Numbered from the stretch's first letter, positions 1 through 7,594 are shown. The stretch is 12,183 bases of DNA from Clostridioides sp. (GCA_031272305.1 JAISUA010000257.1:1-12183); one strand, 5' to 3'. Notes: generated by a model not told the origin, from the sequence alone. Numbers and translations are program-made.

Positions 1-113
1 TTGTATTTTTTCGAACTTACACTTTAATTCGATTTTATACTTTGTATTTTTTCGAACTTACACTTTAATTCGATTTTGTACTTTGTATTTTTCGAACTTG
101 CACTTTAGCTTTC
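1..113. repeat. 41-bp tandem repeat array, 2.7 copies, cut by window edge
   Basis: Units start at 1, 42 and 83, a strict 41-bp period. Copies 1 and 2 differ at essentially one base (ATAC versus GTAC near the unit end). Copy 3 has lost one T, carries a TTGCAC for TTACAC change, and diverges after about 110. Each full unit contains TCGAA, a 12-nt spacer, then TTCGA, so every unit can form a short stem. The first copy begins at base 1, so the array probably extends to the left. There are no unique spacers, so this is not a CRISPR array. It lies upstream of the permease promoter. The function is unknown. Confidence 0.85.
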
Positions 114-146
114 ATTATACCATATTTTCTAAATCATAACTTGTCC

Positions 147-175
147 TTGAAAGAAAAAAATTATTAGTTTATAAT
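147..175 (+). promoter_or_regulatory. Sigma-A-type promoter of the purine permease gene
   Basis: A -35 box TTGAAA (147-152) is separated by exactly 17 nt from a perfect -10 box TATAAT (170-175). Transcription would start near 182 and give a leader of about 110 nt before the start codon. No other promoter of this quality is visible before the permease gene, so it is probably the gene's own promoter. Confidence 0.75.
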
Positions 176-240
176 AAATAAGGTGACTATTAGTTTTTGA
201 TAAATAAACAAAGCAACTATTAGTTTACAACAAAATAATG
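161..240 (+). repeat. Three imperfect repeats in the permease promoter and leader
   Basis: The motif (T/C)TATTAGTTT followed by an A-rich stretch occurs at 161, 187 and 217, spaced 26 and 30 nt apart. The first copy overlaps the -10 box and the other two fall in the predicted untranslated leader. They could be binding sites for a regulator or simple slipped-strand duplications in AT-rich DNA. I see none of the conserved bases of a purine (guanine/adenine) riboswitch here. Confidence 0.45.
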
Positions 241-282
241 TAAATTATAATTAGATTTTTAGTAATTATATTTTTAATTTTT

Positions 283-297
283 AGGAGGTTGACAATG
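283..297 (+). promoter_or_regulatory. Ribosome binding site fixing the permease start at 295
   Basis: AGGAGG at 283-288 is followed by a 6-nt spacer and ATG at 295. An in-frame TTG at 289 directly abuts the Shine-Dalgarno sequence, which is too close to be used, so the two-residue longer form is rejected. Confidence 0.85.
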
Positions 298-1620
298 TCG
301 CAAAATGCTAATAATCAAGCTGGCAATTTTTTGGACAGCCATTTTAAACTAAGCGAACGTAACACAAATGTTAAAACTGAAGTTATCGGAGGAATCACAA
401 CATTTTTAACAATGGCATACATTGTTTTTGTAAATCCAACGATTTTATCTGCAACAGGAATGGATAAATCAGCTCTTATCACAGTAACACTTATTTCAAT
501 TGTTATTGCTACTGTTTTGATGGGACTATTATCAAATGCTCCTTTTGCTCTTGCTCCAGGTATGGGACTGAACGCATTCTTTACTTATACACTTGTAATA
601 GGTTCTGGACTTTCTTGGCAAACAGCATTAGGTGTTGTATTTATATCAGGATGTGTATTCCTTTTACTATCAATCACTGGTCTTAGAAAATTAATCGCTG
701 ATTCTATTCCTAGTGAACTTGCACAAGCTGCATCTGCTGGTATAGGATTGTTTATAACACTTATAGGATTAAAAGGTTGTGGATTAATCGTAAGCAATCC
801 TGATACAATTGTTGCTCTAGGAGAATTTACTTCACCTACACTTATTGCTATTCTAGGTATTGCTTTGATTGCTATATTTGAATATTTACATGTAAAAGGA
901 AGTATCCTTATAAGTATAATCATCACTACTATTATTTCTATTATACTTGGTGATGTACAACTTCCTACTTCAATATTCTCTGCTCCACCTTCAATCGCAC
1001 CGATCGCATTTAAATTAGATATATTGAGTGCTCTTAAATTCTCTTTAATTGGACCTATATTCTCATTTATGTTTGTAGACCTTTTTGATTCTCTTTCACT
1101 TCTTATAACTTGTTGTAAGAAAATGGGTCTAGAAGATTCTCAAGGGAATATTAAAGGATTAGACAAAATGTTGCTTGCAGACTGCTCAGCTACAATAATC
1201 GGTTCTATACTTGGAACAAGTACAGTAACTACTTATGCTGAATCTGCTTCAGGAATAGCTAGTGGTGCTAGAACAGGCCTTGCTTCTCTTGTAACAGCAG
1301 GATGTTTTGCACTTGCACTTATATTTACTCCGTTATTAGGAATAGTACCTTCTTACGCTTCAAGTCCAGCATTGGTTCTTGTTGGGTTATTTATGTTCCA
1401 AAATATAAAATCTATTGATTTTATGGATATGAAGGTTGCATTCCCATCTTTCTTAACAATACTTATGATGCCACTTACTTACAGCATAAGTACTGGGCTT
1501 TGCTTTGGATTTATTTCTTACACTTTGATGCATATAATATCTAAAGACTTCAAGAAAATATCTCCTGTACTTTGGGTAATAACTCTATTATCTATATTGA
1601 ACCTTGCAATAGGAGCTTAA
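295..1620 (+). CDS. NCS2-family purine permease, AzgA/PbuG/PbuO type
   Basis: A 441-residue integral membrane protein expected to import purine bases (guanine/hypoxanthine or adenine) by proton symport for salvage. It is strongly hydrophobic throughout, and the length fits the AzgA subfamily (about 430-490 residues), which normally has 14 transmembrane segments. Hallmarks seen: FLTMAYIVFVNP in the first segment, APGMGLNAFFTYT, the FVDLFDS motif in the eighth-segment region, and GTSTVTTYAESASGIASGARTG, which matches the family's GTSTVTTYxESxxGxxxGxRTGL signature. A GLKGCG stretch stands where close relatives usually have an N-A-G form, so substrate preference should not be copied from a relative. 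It has its own promoter, no obvious riboswitch, and a terminator downstream, so it is probably monocistronic. Subfamily call is firm; substrate is not. Confidence 0.93.
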   Translation: MSQNANNQAGNFLDSHFKLSERNTNVKTEVIGGITTFLTMAYIVFVNPTILSATGMDKSALITVTLISIVIATVLMGLLSNAPFALAPGMGLNAFFTYTLVIGSGLSWQTALGVVFISGCVFLLLSITGLRKLIADSIPSELAQAASAGIGLFITLIGLKGCGLIVSNPDTIVALGEFTSPTLIAILGIALIAIFEYLHVKGSILISIIITTIISIILGDVQLPTSIFSAPPSIAPIAFKLDILSALKFSLIGPIFSFMFVDLFDSLSLLITCCKKMGLEDSQGNIKGLDKMLLADCSATIIGSILGTSTVTTYAESASGIASGARTGLASLVTAGCFALALIFTPLLGIVPSYASSPALVLVGLFMFQNIKSIDFMDMKVAFPSFLTILMMPLTYSISTGLCFGFISYTLMHIISKDFKKISPVLWVITLLSILNLAIGA

Positions 1621-1623
1621 AAA

Positions 1624-1711
1624 GAAAAATAATTTAAACGTTAACATTAATATTAGTAGAGAAAAATAATTTAAACGTTAACATTTATACTAGTATGGAT
1701 AAAATAATTTT
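1624..1711. repeat. 37-bp tandem repeat after the permease gene
   Basis: A 25-nt segment beginning GAAAAATAATTTAAACGTTA is identical at 1624-1648 and 1661-1685, a period of 37 bp. The following ten bases are also related (AATATTAGTA versus TATACTAGTA). A degenerate third start, GATAAAATAATTTT, follows at about 1698. The unit contains AACGTT, a short palindrome. It lies between two convergent genes, after the permease stop codon and before the terminator, so it would be in the 3' untranslated region. Confidence 0.8.
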
Positions 1712-1740
1712 CATCACATACTTACTTATTAACAAAATTA

Positions 1741-1792
1741 AAATACCTTTTAAATCATTTCTAGAAATAGAATGAATTAAAAGGTATTTTTT
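1741..1792 (+). terminator. Intrinsic terminator, permease gene; probably bidirectional
   Basis: A 13-bp perfect stem pairs 1741-1753 with 1777-1789. An inner 5-bp stem (1755-1759 with 1771-1775) follows after one A/A mismatch. On the plus strand the hairpin runs into six T (1787-1792). On the minus strand it is followed by TTTTAATTTTG, so it may also stop transcription of the convergent wall-protein gene, which has no other obvious hairpin after its stop. Confidence 0.85.
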
Positions 1793-1887
1793 AATGTATT
1801 TTTTCGTTTGTTTTTAGTAATATATTATATTTTTATATTCAAGCTTTAATATTAACTTAAGAAACCTATTTATTGATTATTCAAAAG

Positions 1888-3258
1888 TTATTTTCCTATA
1901 AACATTTGTGTCCAATATATTCTTCCTGAGCTAGCTTGAGCGATTCCTATTCCTATTTGAGTATATTTTTTATTTACGATATTAGCTTTATGACCTTCTG
2001 AGTTCATCCAAGCTGTCATTACTCTTTGTGGCGATGTTTGACCATATGCTATATTTTCTCCTGCAAATATATATTCTATTCCACACAACTCCATCAACTG
2101 ATATGGTGTTCCATATGTTGGTGATTTATGTGCAAAATAATTTTTCTCAATCATATCTATAGACTTCAAGTTAGCTACTATAGAAAGTTCATCTGAAAGT
2201 TGAAGTGGATTCAAACCTACATTTGCTCTTTCTTCGTTCACCAAGTTCAATATATCTTGTTTGTATTGATTGAATTCTTCATTTTGATTTTTATCGTTGT
2301 AATTGAACACACCACTACTAGTATTTCCATTTGATTTTGAAACTGCATTGATACATTCTAAAATTATATCATTTGAAATATTACCTATAGCTGTTATTGA
2401 ATCAGAGTCGGAAAGCATTTGTTTGTCACTACCTTTTCCTACAAGCATCAATCCTTGTTCTTTTAATAACAAAGTTGAAGCTAATCCTTCCGAAAATTCA
2501 TTTCCATCGGCTATGAAAAAGTCTTTGTTTCCAGAATAAAATTTTTGCAATATCATTTTATTTGTTTCATAGCGATCTTTTCCTTTAAAAGATACAACAC
2601 TGCTAGCGTTTTTAATATTGACATTCATTACATCTTCTCCGCCTACAATATAAACAGTTTTATCTGAAGTATTGTAGTTGGTGCTTTTCCCATCTGTCAA
2701 TATAACTGGCATTCCATCTTTAGCTGATACACCTGCTATACTAATTGCATCTACCAAACCTTTATATCCATTTACAAAAGCAACTGAATTTGTACTTTTG
2801 TATTTAGATAATTCATTATTTACAGCTAAACTTGTTTCTATTCTGTCCTTTCCTCCAATCCTTTGTACATTTGAATTTATATACTTAACTTTGTTTTCTA
2901 CAGCTTTGCTTATCGCTTCTTCAAGGCCTATTATATACACCTTTTGCAAATTCTTTAATTTATCTAGAATCGTTTCACTTACACTATATTTGCTTACCAA
3001 AAAAATTGGTGCTTCTAAAATGCCTGATAATGAACTTGAACTCAATCCATCTGCAATATAATTGTCTGCATTTACTAATATAGCATTTTGATAATTTATT
3101 GTTTCAGATATTTTTATTGCTATTTTTTCTGATGTTTCATACTTATCTTTTCCTTTTATTTCTGAAATTGAAGTTAAAGCAAATATATTTAAACTTTTAT
3201 ATCCTACAGCTATACTAAAAACAAGTAACACTAAACTTACTATCTTTTTTATGCTCAC
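1888..3258 (-). CDS. Secreted cell-wall protein: three CWB2 repeats plus CAP/SCP domain
   Basis: 456 residues from a GTG start at 3258. This start is preceded by AAAGGTGG with an 8-nt spacer and gives a classic signal peptide: MSIKK, a hydrophobic core LVLLVFSIAVG, probable cleavage near residue 27-30. A longer ATG form at 3318 lacks a Shine-Dalgarno sequence. Three CWB2 (cell wall binding repeat 2) units follow, marked by GKDKYETS (about 36), GKDRIETS (about 137) and GKDRYETN (about 226). In this family three units form the non-covalent anchor to an anionic wall polymer, as shown for Clostridioides difficile wall proteins. After a polar linker, residues about 333-456 form a CAP/SCP domain with AHKSP (H377), GENIAYG (E401), SEGHKANI (E421, H423) and GIGIA, so the usual His/Glu set is present. 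The role of bacterial CAP domains is mostly unknown. It appears monocistronic. Confidence 0.9.
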   Translation of the reverse strand: MSIKKIVSLVLLVFSIAVGYKSLNIFALTSISEIKGKDKYETSEKIAIKISETINYQNAILVNADNYIADGLSSSSLSGILEAPIFLVSKYSVSETILDKLKNLQKVYIIGLEEAISKAVENKVKYINSNVQRIGGKDRIETSLAVNNELSKYKSTNSVAFVNGYKGLVDAISIAGVSAKDGMPVILTDGKSTNYNTSDKTVYIVGGEDVMNVNIKNASSVVSFKGKDRYETNKMILQKFYSGNKDFFIADGNEFSEGLASTLLLKEQGLMLVGKGSDKQMLSDSDSITAIGNISNDIILECINAVSKSNGNTSSGVFNYNDKNQNEEFNQYKQDILNLVNEERANVGLNPLQLSDELSIVANLKSIDMIEKNYFAHKSPTYGTPYQLMELCGIEYIFAGENIAYGQTSPQRVMTAWMNSEGHKANIVNKKYTQIGIGIAQASSGRIYWTQMFIGK

Positions 3259-3274
3259 TTTGTACACCACCTTT
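3256..3274 (-). promoter_or_regulatory. Ribosome binding site fixing the GTG start at 3258
   Basis: On the minus strand AAAGGTGG (plus 3267-3274) is followed by 8 nt and GTG (3258-3256). The in-frame ATG at 3318-3316 is preceded only by A/T-rich sequence with no purine-rich ribosome site. The shorter form also gives a better signal peptide than the longer one, which would have two hydrophobic segments. Confidence 0.75.
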
Positions 3275-3707
3275 TTGACTATAAAACAAATAACAACTCC
3301 TATAACAAAATTTATCATTCTTAAGCCAATACATTTAGGTGTAAATCAATTAAAACACAAACTAATAATTACGTTGTATGAATTTTAAATAAATCAATAG
3401 TATCAATCTTTTTTATCTGAACTAGATTTTCTAAAATATATAATTTTATCAACCTTTTTAATAAAAAGTTTATGCCAAGTATTTTTAATTTTATATTTCT
3501 TACTTAAAATATACCACTTGATATTTTTGGCAAACACAATATAAAAAATTATTTTTTTATTTAAGAAAAAGACTTGCAAATACTATATATTTGATTTTGG
3601 AAAAATATTCTTTTTAAGATCATCTACTTTGAAATCAAGTATTCAACCTATCTACATAATTATCAATATAATTATTAAATTTAAGACACATCTACAAACA
3701 TATCCAT
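3259..3707. other. AT-rich intergenic stretch, no gene seen
   Basis: This lies between the wall-protein start and the galE terminator. It must hold the wall-protein promoter on the minus strand, but I found no convincing -35/-10 pair at 16-18 nt spacing. Visible items are a near-perfect palindrome, CTTTTTAATAAAAAG (3454-3468), and a TGCCAA / TTGGCA inverted pair enclosing about 50 nt (around 3473 and 3530). Neither is strong. No RNA gene or recognisable riboswitch core was found. Confidence 0.5.
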
Positions 3708-3771
3708 AAAAAAGGTTACTTGAAAAATCATTATAAGAACTCTTGCTCTAAATACTGATTTTCAAATAACC
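3708..3771 (-). terminator. Intrinsic terminator after galE
   Basis: On the minus strand the arm 3771-3756 (GGTTATTTGAAAATCA) pairs with 3730-3714, with one U-G wobble and one bulged A. The loop is about 25 nt and a run of six T follows (3713-3708). It lies about 60 bp beyond the galE stop and would end the three-gene operon. Confidence 0.85.
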
Positions 3772-3829
3772 TATTATTTGAATTTTATGATTTTATATAG
3801 AATTTTGTATAATATTTTTTACTCAATAA

Positions 3830-4846
3830 TTATTTTTCTTCGAATCCATTTGGATTTTGGCTCTGCCATCTCCAAGTATCTTCGCACATTCTCTCTAAAT
3901 TATATTCAGCCTTCCAACCAAGTTCTATTTCTGCTTTAGATGGATCTGCAAAACACTCTGCAATATCTCCTGCTCTTCTTTCTATTATTTTATAAGGAAT
4001 TTTCTTTCCACTTACTTTAGAAAAAGTGTTGATAACTTCAAGAACACTATATCCATTTCCTGTTCCTAAATTATGAATAATAAGCCCTGAATTTTGTTTT
4101 AATTTTTCCAAAGCCTTAATATGGCCTTTCGCCAAATCCACAACATGAATATAATCTCTTACACCTGTTCCATCCTTTGTATCGTAATCATCTCCAAATA
4201 CTTTTAGCTCGTCCAATCTTCCAACAGCAACCTGTGCTATATATGGAACTAAATTATTTGGAATTCCACAAGGATCTTCACCTATTTTTCCACTTATATC
4301 TGCACCTAAAGGATTGAAATATCTAAGTATAGATATGTTGTAAGACTTATCTGCATTGTATAGGTCCATCAGAATATTTTCTATCATTAATTTCGTACTT
4401 CCATATGGATTTGTTGTCGATCTAGGAAAATCTTCTGAAATAGGACAAGTTTCAGGATCTCCATATACAGTAGCTGAAGAACTAAAAACTAAGTTTTTCA
4501 CTCCAAATTCTTTCATCATATCAAGTATAACCAATGAACTTATTAGATTGTTCTTATAGTATTTCACAGGAATTTGAACTGATTCTCCAACAGCCTTCAA
4601 CCCTGCAAAATGGATTATATCCTCTATTTTGTAATTTGAAAAAATTTCTCTCATTTTTTCTTCATCACAAACATCTGCTTTGATAAATACAAAATCTTTT
4701 CCTGTTATTTCTTTGATCTTATCAGCAACAACTATCGAACTATTACACAAATTATCAACAACTATCACATCAAAACCTTCATTTAGTAATTCTACACACG
4801 TGTGACTTCCTATATATCCTAAGCCACCTGTAACCAAAACAGCCAT
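3830..4846 (-). CDS. galE: UDP-glucose 4-epimerase
   Basis: Interconverts UDP-glucose and UDP-galactose (and in some members the N-acetyl forms) using bound NAD+, in the cytoplasm. It serves galactose use and supplies UDP-galactose for surface polysaccharides. The 338 residues match the usual GalE length. Seen: the Rossmann NAD-binding motif TGGLGYIGSH (6-15), FSSSATVYG with catalytic Ser about 124, and NPYGSTK with the catalytic pair Y148 and K152 (YxxxK). Also seen are RYFNPLGA (175-182) and GTGVRDYIHVVDLA (226-239), both typical of GalE. A strong GGGAGAGG ribosome site precedes the ATG. The gene begins 20 bp after the stop of the large unknown gene, so it is the last gene of that operon. 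No Leloir genes (galK, galT) are adjacent, which favours a role in envelope polysaccharide over galactose catabolism; that is inference. Confidence 0.96.
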   Translation of the reverse strand: MAVLVTGGLGYIGSHTCVELLNEGFDVIVVDNLCNSSIVVADKIKEITGKDFVFIKADVCDEEKMREIFSNYKIEDIIHFAGLKAVGESVQIPVKYYKNNLISSLVILDMMKEFGVKNLVFSSSATVYGDPETCPISEDFPRSTTNPYGSTKLMIENILMDLYNADKSYNISILRYFNPLGADISGKIGEDPCGIPNNLVPYIAQVAVGRLDELKVFGDDYDTKDGTGVRDYIHVVDLAKGHIKALEKLKQNSGLIIHNLGTGNGYSVLEVINTFSKVSGKKIPYKIIERRAGDIAECFADPSKAEIELGWKAEYNLERMCEDTWRWQSQNPNGFEEK

Positions 4847-4866
4847 TATAACACCTCTCCCTTAAA

Positions 4867-7407
4867 TCAAAACTCAAGTAGTTTCTTTATTTCATCATCT
4901 ACTTCACTTTCATCTAGAAAAATATTTTCTTTTATATTGCTACTTTGCTCTGTATTTGAATATGATTCTGAAAATACTTCTTCAAATATATCATTTTTTA
5001 GGTTTGAATTTAAAGATGTCTTTCCAAATATTTCTTCATCAGAGAACTTATCTTTCTTAAGTTCTTCGTCTATACTTATCACATTCAAACTTTCATCAAG
5101 ATAACTATTTGTTTCACTTAATATAAGCTTGTCATGATTTTCAAATTTTTGCAAGTCATATGTTCTATTTTCTTTTTCATACGATAAACTATCTTTATAA
5201 TCATTTGCATTAGTATTTGAATTTACATCAAAGTCAACCAATCTATAGTTTTCTTTCCAAACTGTTTTTGTAAGATTGCTCAAATTGCGTCTCATTAAAT
5301 ATTTTCCATTTGCAAAAATATCTTCAATATTGTCTGATAGCTTGTACAACTTAGAAATAATATCTTTTTTTCTAATCAAAATATCACTTTTTACTCTAGA
5401 TTGCTTGAACAAATATATCCTTCTTATCTCATCAATAACTAATTGTTTTTCATTTTCATCATCTATTTCTAAGATTTCAGAATCAGTTGCAGACTCATTA
5501 TTATCTTTTACAAAACTAGAATTATTGTCAACTTTATTATCTTCTTTTGTGATAGATAATTTATTATCAATTTTATCATCTTCTTTTACAATAGATAATT
5601 TACTGTAAAATTCGTTGTCTTCTTTTACAAAACCAGATTTGTTTTTTATAGCTATATTATAGGATTCTTCAAAAAAGTCCTTGACGAATCTACTCACTTC
5701 TTCAATATATGAAGGATACAAAGTTCTAACCAAATGGTTTAATATACTTATTATCTCTCTAACTGTTCCATCAAGTCTATAACTATTTGCTTCACTTAAC
5801 TGTTTGTAGTTAAATTTAACTTTACTTTCTCCTGAAATAACAAATGAAACTCTATTCAAGCAGTTTTCTATCATTGCAATATAAGTAGAAAATTTTCTAT
5901 TTAACTCTACAAATATATTTTCATTTGAAAGAACAGCACTATATTTTACTAGCGATTTGAGTTCTCTTAAATAATATTCCGAAAGCACATCTAAATCTCT
6001 CTTCACTTCAAACGTTCTATTATAAATTAAATTGATAATATCAACTTTTTTCTCATCGCTCATCTTATTCTTAGCAATGTTTTTTATTTCTTCTCTAAGA
6101 TTGAAAATCCCTCCGAAAAAGTTGTACAAAACTATATCATTGTTTGCTTTTGCATAATTATCATAGACCTCTTTGATGCTCATATTGGCAGAAATCTTTT
6201 GTACAACACATGTGTAGACATTTTCAATCAAATTTTCAGCTACACTTTTTTTCATATATAGCTCTACTTGATTATTGTCGAAAATTATTTTTGCTAAAAC
6301 ATAATCTCTTTGTATATTTTCTGATTCTTCACCAATAATAATATCTCTTATACTTGTATTTTCAATATTGATAAGGTCATCTTCAAGAGATTTATATATC
6401 TTGAAATAATCTTCACTGTGTTTGAAGAAAAATGGAACACCATTCAAACTGAATCCAATATTTGAATCAGTGATTTCTTTTAGTTTGCTTATTTGCAACA
6501 TTTCTTTATCTTTTTCTTTTAAATTTACACTGAATACATTGTCATTGTTACAAAAAACTGTAGTTTCTCCTAAATCAAGTTTTTTCAGATGTTTTATATC
6601 TATATTTATGATTTGTTTTTTAGTTTTTTTATTGACAATTATAAATTTATCTAAACATTTAATTAGAAAAACGTTCAAATTTTCATAATTTATATTAGCA
6701 ATGTTTCCTGAAAAACTAGCATAACAAACAACAGCATCACTAGGAAGACTTCCTATTTTTTTATTATTTTCAACTACTTCTCTCAAGTTCACTGATATTT
6801 TTCTAACTATGTCATTGCTAAACAAAAGCATTGATTTTACTACTATTTCCTTTTTTTCTAAATGGAAATATCCTTTGCAAGATAGATAATTTTGTTTTAA
6901 TATAAACTTCTCAATATCTTTGTAGTAAATTTCAAAAATATCTTTACTTGTTGAAAAAGTCATTTTTTCGTTATCTATATTTAAATCAACTAAAAAATTT
7001 TCTTTTCTATCTAAATTTAATATTGCTTTTTTTTCTTTTATCTTAAAGATAAACTGTTTCTGATTCAAAATTATCTTTTCAAAATCAAAAATAGTAATTT
7101 TAAGTCTTAAGTTAGCATATTCTCTTGTTTCATAATCACCTAGAATCACCTCGAAAGGAATATGCATTCCTTCAATATACACATCATTGTTGCTAATGGA
7201 TACTTCTAGTTGAATATTCTTGTCAGAAAAATTATATACATATCTTTCATTTTCCAGATCGTCTATCTCATCTCCAGAACCAATATATATATTTCCTAAG
7301 TTTGTAATAAACAAAATTTTATTTTCTCGTGAATATCTACCTATTCCTTTTAAATCGAACTTATCAGAATAAGTTTCATATATCACTTTTTCACCTATTT
7401 TTAACAT
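4867..7407 (-). CDS. Large cytoplasmic protein of unknown function with 13-residue tandem repeats
   Basis: 846 residues from ATG 7407; not recognised. There is no signal peptide and no transmembrane segment, so it is probably cytoplasmic. Residues 1 to about 400 alternate short hydrophobic and charged stretches, a beta-rich pattern. Two or three sections (about 155-200, 245-300, 320-385) look like repeated small beta modules, possibly PH-like; this is a guess from pattern only. Residues about 405-590 look helical. Residues 593-639 hold a 13-residue tandem repeat (FVKEDNE, IVKEDDK, ITKEDNK, FVKDNNE starts). A charged helical segment (about 645-720) and an acidic, Ser/Asn-rich, probably disordered tail complete it. 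It lies between the SPOR-protein gene (187 bp upstream, same strand) and galE (20 bp downstream). Position suggests a cytoplasmic partner of the SPOR protein. No catalytic motif was recognised. Confidence 0.85.
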   Translation of the reverse strand: MLKIGEKVIYETYSDKFDLKGIGRYSRENKILFITNLGNIYIGSGDEIDDLENERYVYNFSDKNIQLEVSISNNDVYIEGMHIPFEVILGDYETREYANLRLKITIFDFEKIILNQKQFIFKIKEKKAILNLDRKENFLVDLNIDNEKMTFSTSKDIFEIYYKDIEKFILKQNYLSCKGYFHLEKKEIVVKSMLLFSNDIVRKISVNLREVVENNKKIGSLPSDAVVCYASFSGNIANINYENLNVFLIKCLDKFIIVNKKTKKQIINIDIKHLKKLDLGETTVFCNNDNVFSVNLKEKDKEMLQISKLKEITDSNIGFSLNGVPFFFKHSEDYFKIYKSLEDDLINIENTSIRDIIIGEESENIQRDYVLAKIIFDNNQVELYMKKSVAENLIENVYTCVVQKISANMSIKEVYDNYAKANNDIVLYNFFGGIFNLREEIKNIAKNKMSDEKKVDIINLIYNRTFEVKRDLDVLSEYYLRELKSLVKYSAVLSNENIFVELNRKFSTYIAMIENCLNRVSFVISGESKVKFNYKQLSEANSYRLDGTVREIISILNHLVRTLYPSYIEEVSRFVKDFFEESYNIAIKNKSGFVKEDNEFYSKLSIVKEDDKIDNKLSITKEDNKVDNNSSFVKDNNESATDSEILEIDDENEKQLVIDEIRRIYLFKQSRVKSDILIRKKDIISKLYKLSDNIEDIFANGKYLMRRNLSNLTKTVWKENYRLVDFDVNSNTNANDYKDSLSYEKENRTYDLQKFENHDKLILSETNSYLDESLNVISIDEELKKDKFSDEEIFGKTSLNSNLKNDIFEEVFSESYSNTEQSSNIKENIFLDESEVDDEIKKLLEF
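5491..5631 (-). repeat. 39-bp coding tandem repeat (13 residues, about 3.6 copies)
   Basis: Within the large unknown gene the protein reads FVKEDNEFYSKLS, IVKEDDKIDNKLS, ITKEDNKVDNNSS, then a partial FVKDNNES. The units are in frame and in register every 39 bp, which keeps the reading frame if copies are gained or lost. They sit in a hydrophilic linker between the helical core and the C-terminal part, and are likely to vary in number between strains. Confidence 0.8.
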
Positions 7408-7422
7408 CCTAGCACCTCCTTT
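7405..7422 (-). promoter_or_regulatory. Ribosome binding site fixing the unknown gene's start at 7407
   Basis: On the minus strand AAAGGAGGT (plus 7422-7414) is followed by a 6-nt spacer, GCTAGG, and ATG at 7407. The longer form from TTG at 7443 would place this ideal Shine-Dalgarno sequence inside the gene, so the 12-residue extension is rejected. Confidence 0.9.
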
Positions 7423-7475
7423 TAAGTCAAAATAACCTATCAAAAATAAATTTTAATTGTATATATTTAATTATG

Positions 7476-7568
7476 AGAAGTGCATATGATAGAAAACGAA
7501 TGTTTTCGCACTTCGAACCAAGTAGGGAAGTTCGATTACGAAAATCATAGATTTTCTATCTCACTTCT
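7476..7568 (-). other. 93-nt imperfect long hairpin between two operon genes
   Basis: Four paired blocks occur in mirrored order: 7476-7482 with 7562-7568 (7 bp), 7488-7496 with 7552-7560 (9 bp), 7503-7508 with 7539-7544 (6 bp), and 7513-7518 with 7530-7535 (6 bp), closing a loop of about 11 nt. No U-run follows on the minus strand, so it is not a standard terminator. It lies in the 187-bp gap between the SPOR gene and the next operon gene and would be in their shared transcript. It could be an mRNA processing or stability element, or a small mobile palindromic repeat of the MITE or REP kind. Confidence 0.6.
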
Positions 7569-7594
7569 TTCAAGACTTATCTCATTAGATCTTA

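Noticed and set aside
1..113. CRISPR array
   Set aside because: The 41-bp units are directly head to tail with no unique spacers, and no cas genes are in the window.
176..282. Purine riboswitch in the permease leader
   Set aside because: The leader is almost entirely A/T and lacks the conserved pyrimidine-rich junction and loop bases of the guanine/adenine aptamer.
585..926. Minus-strand frame inside the permease gene
   Set aside because: It is a mirror of the hydrophobic permease coding sequence, with no ribosome site and no family resemblance.
2678..3061. Plus-strand frame of about 127 codons inside the wall-protein gene
   Set aside because: It is antisense to well-conserved CWB2 repeats and has no independent start signals.
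3281..3707. Promoter for the wall-protein gene
   Set aside because: Several TTGATA- or TTGCCA-like boxes and TATATT-like boxes are present on the minus strand, but none pair at 16-18 nt spacing with good matches. The promoter must exist, but I cannot place it.
7408..7475. Internal promoter for the large unknown gene
   Set aside because: CATAAT and TATACA boxes are present on the minus strand, but no -35 box lies at acceptable spacing, so operon transcription from 10073 remains the simpler view.
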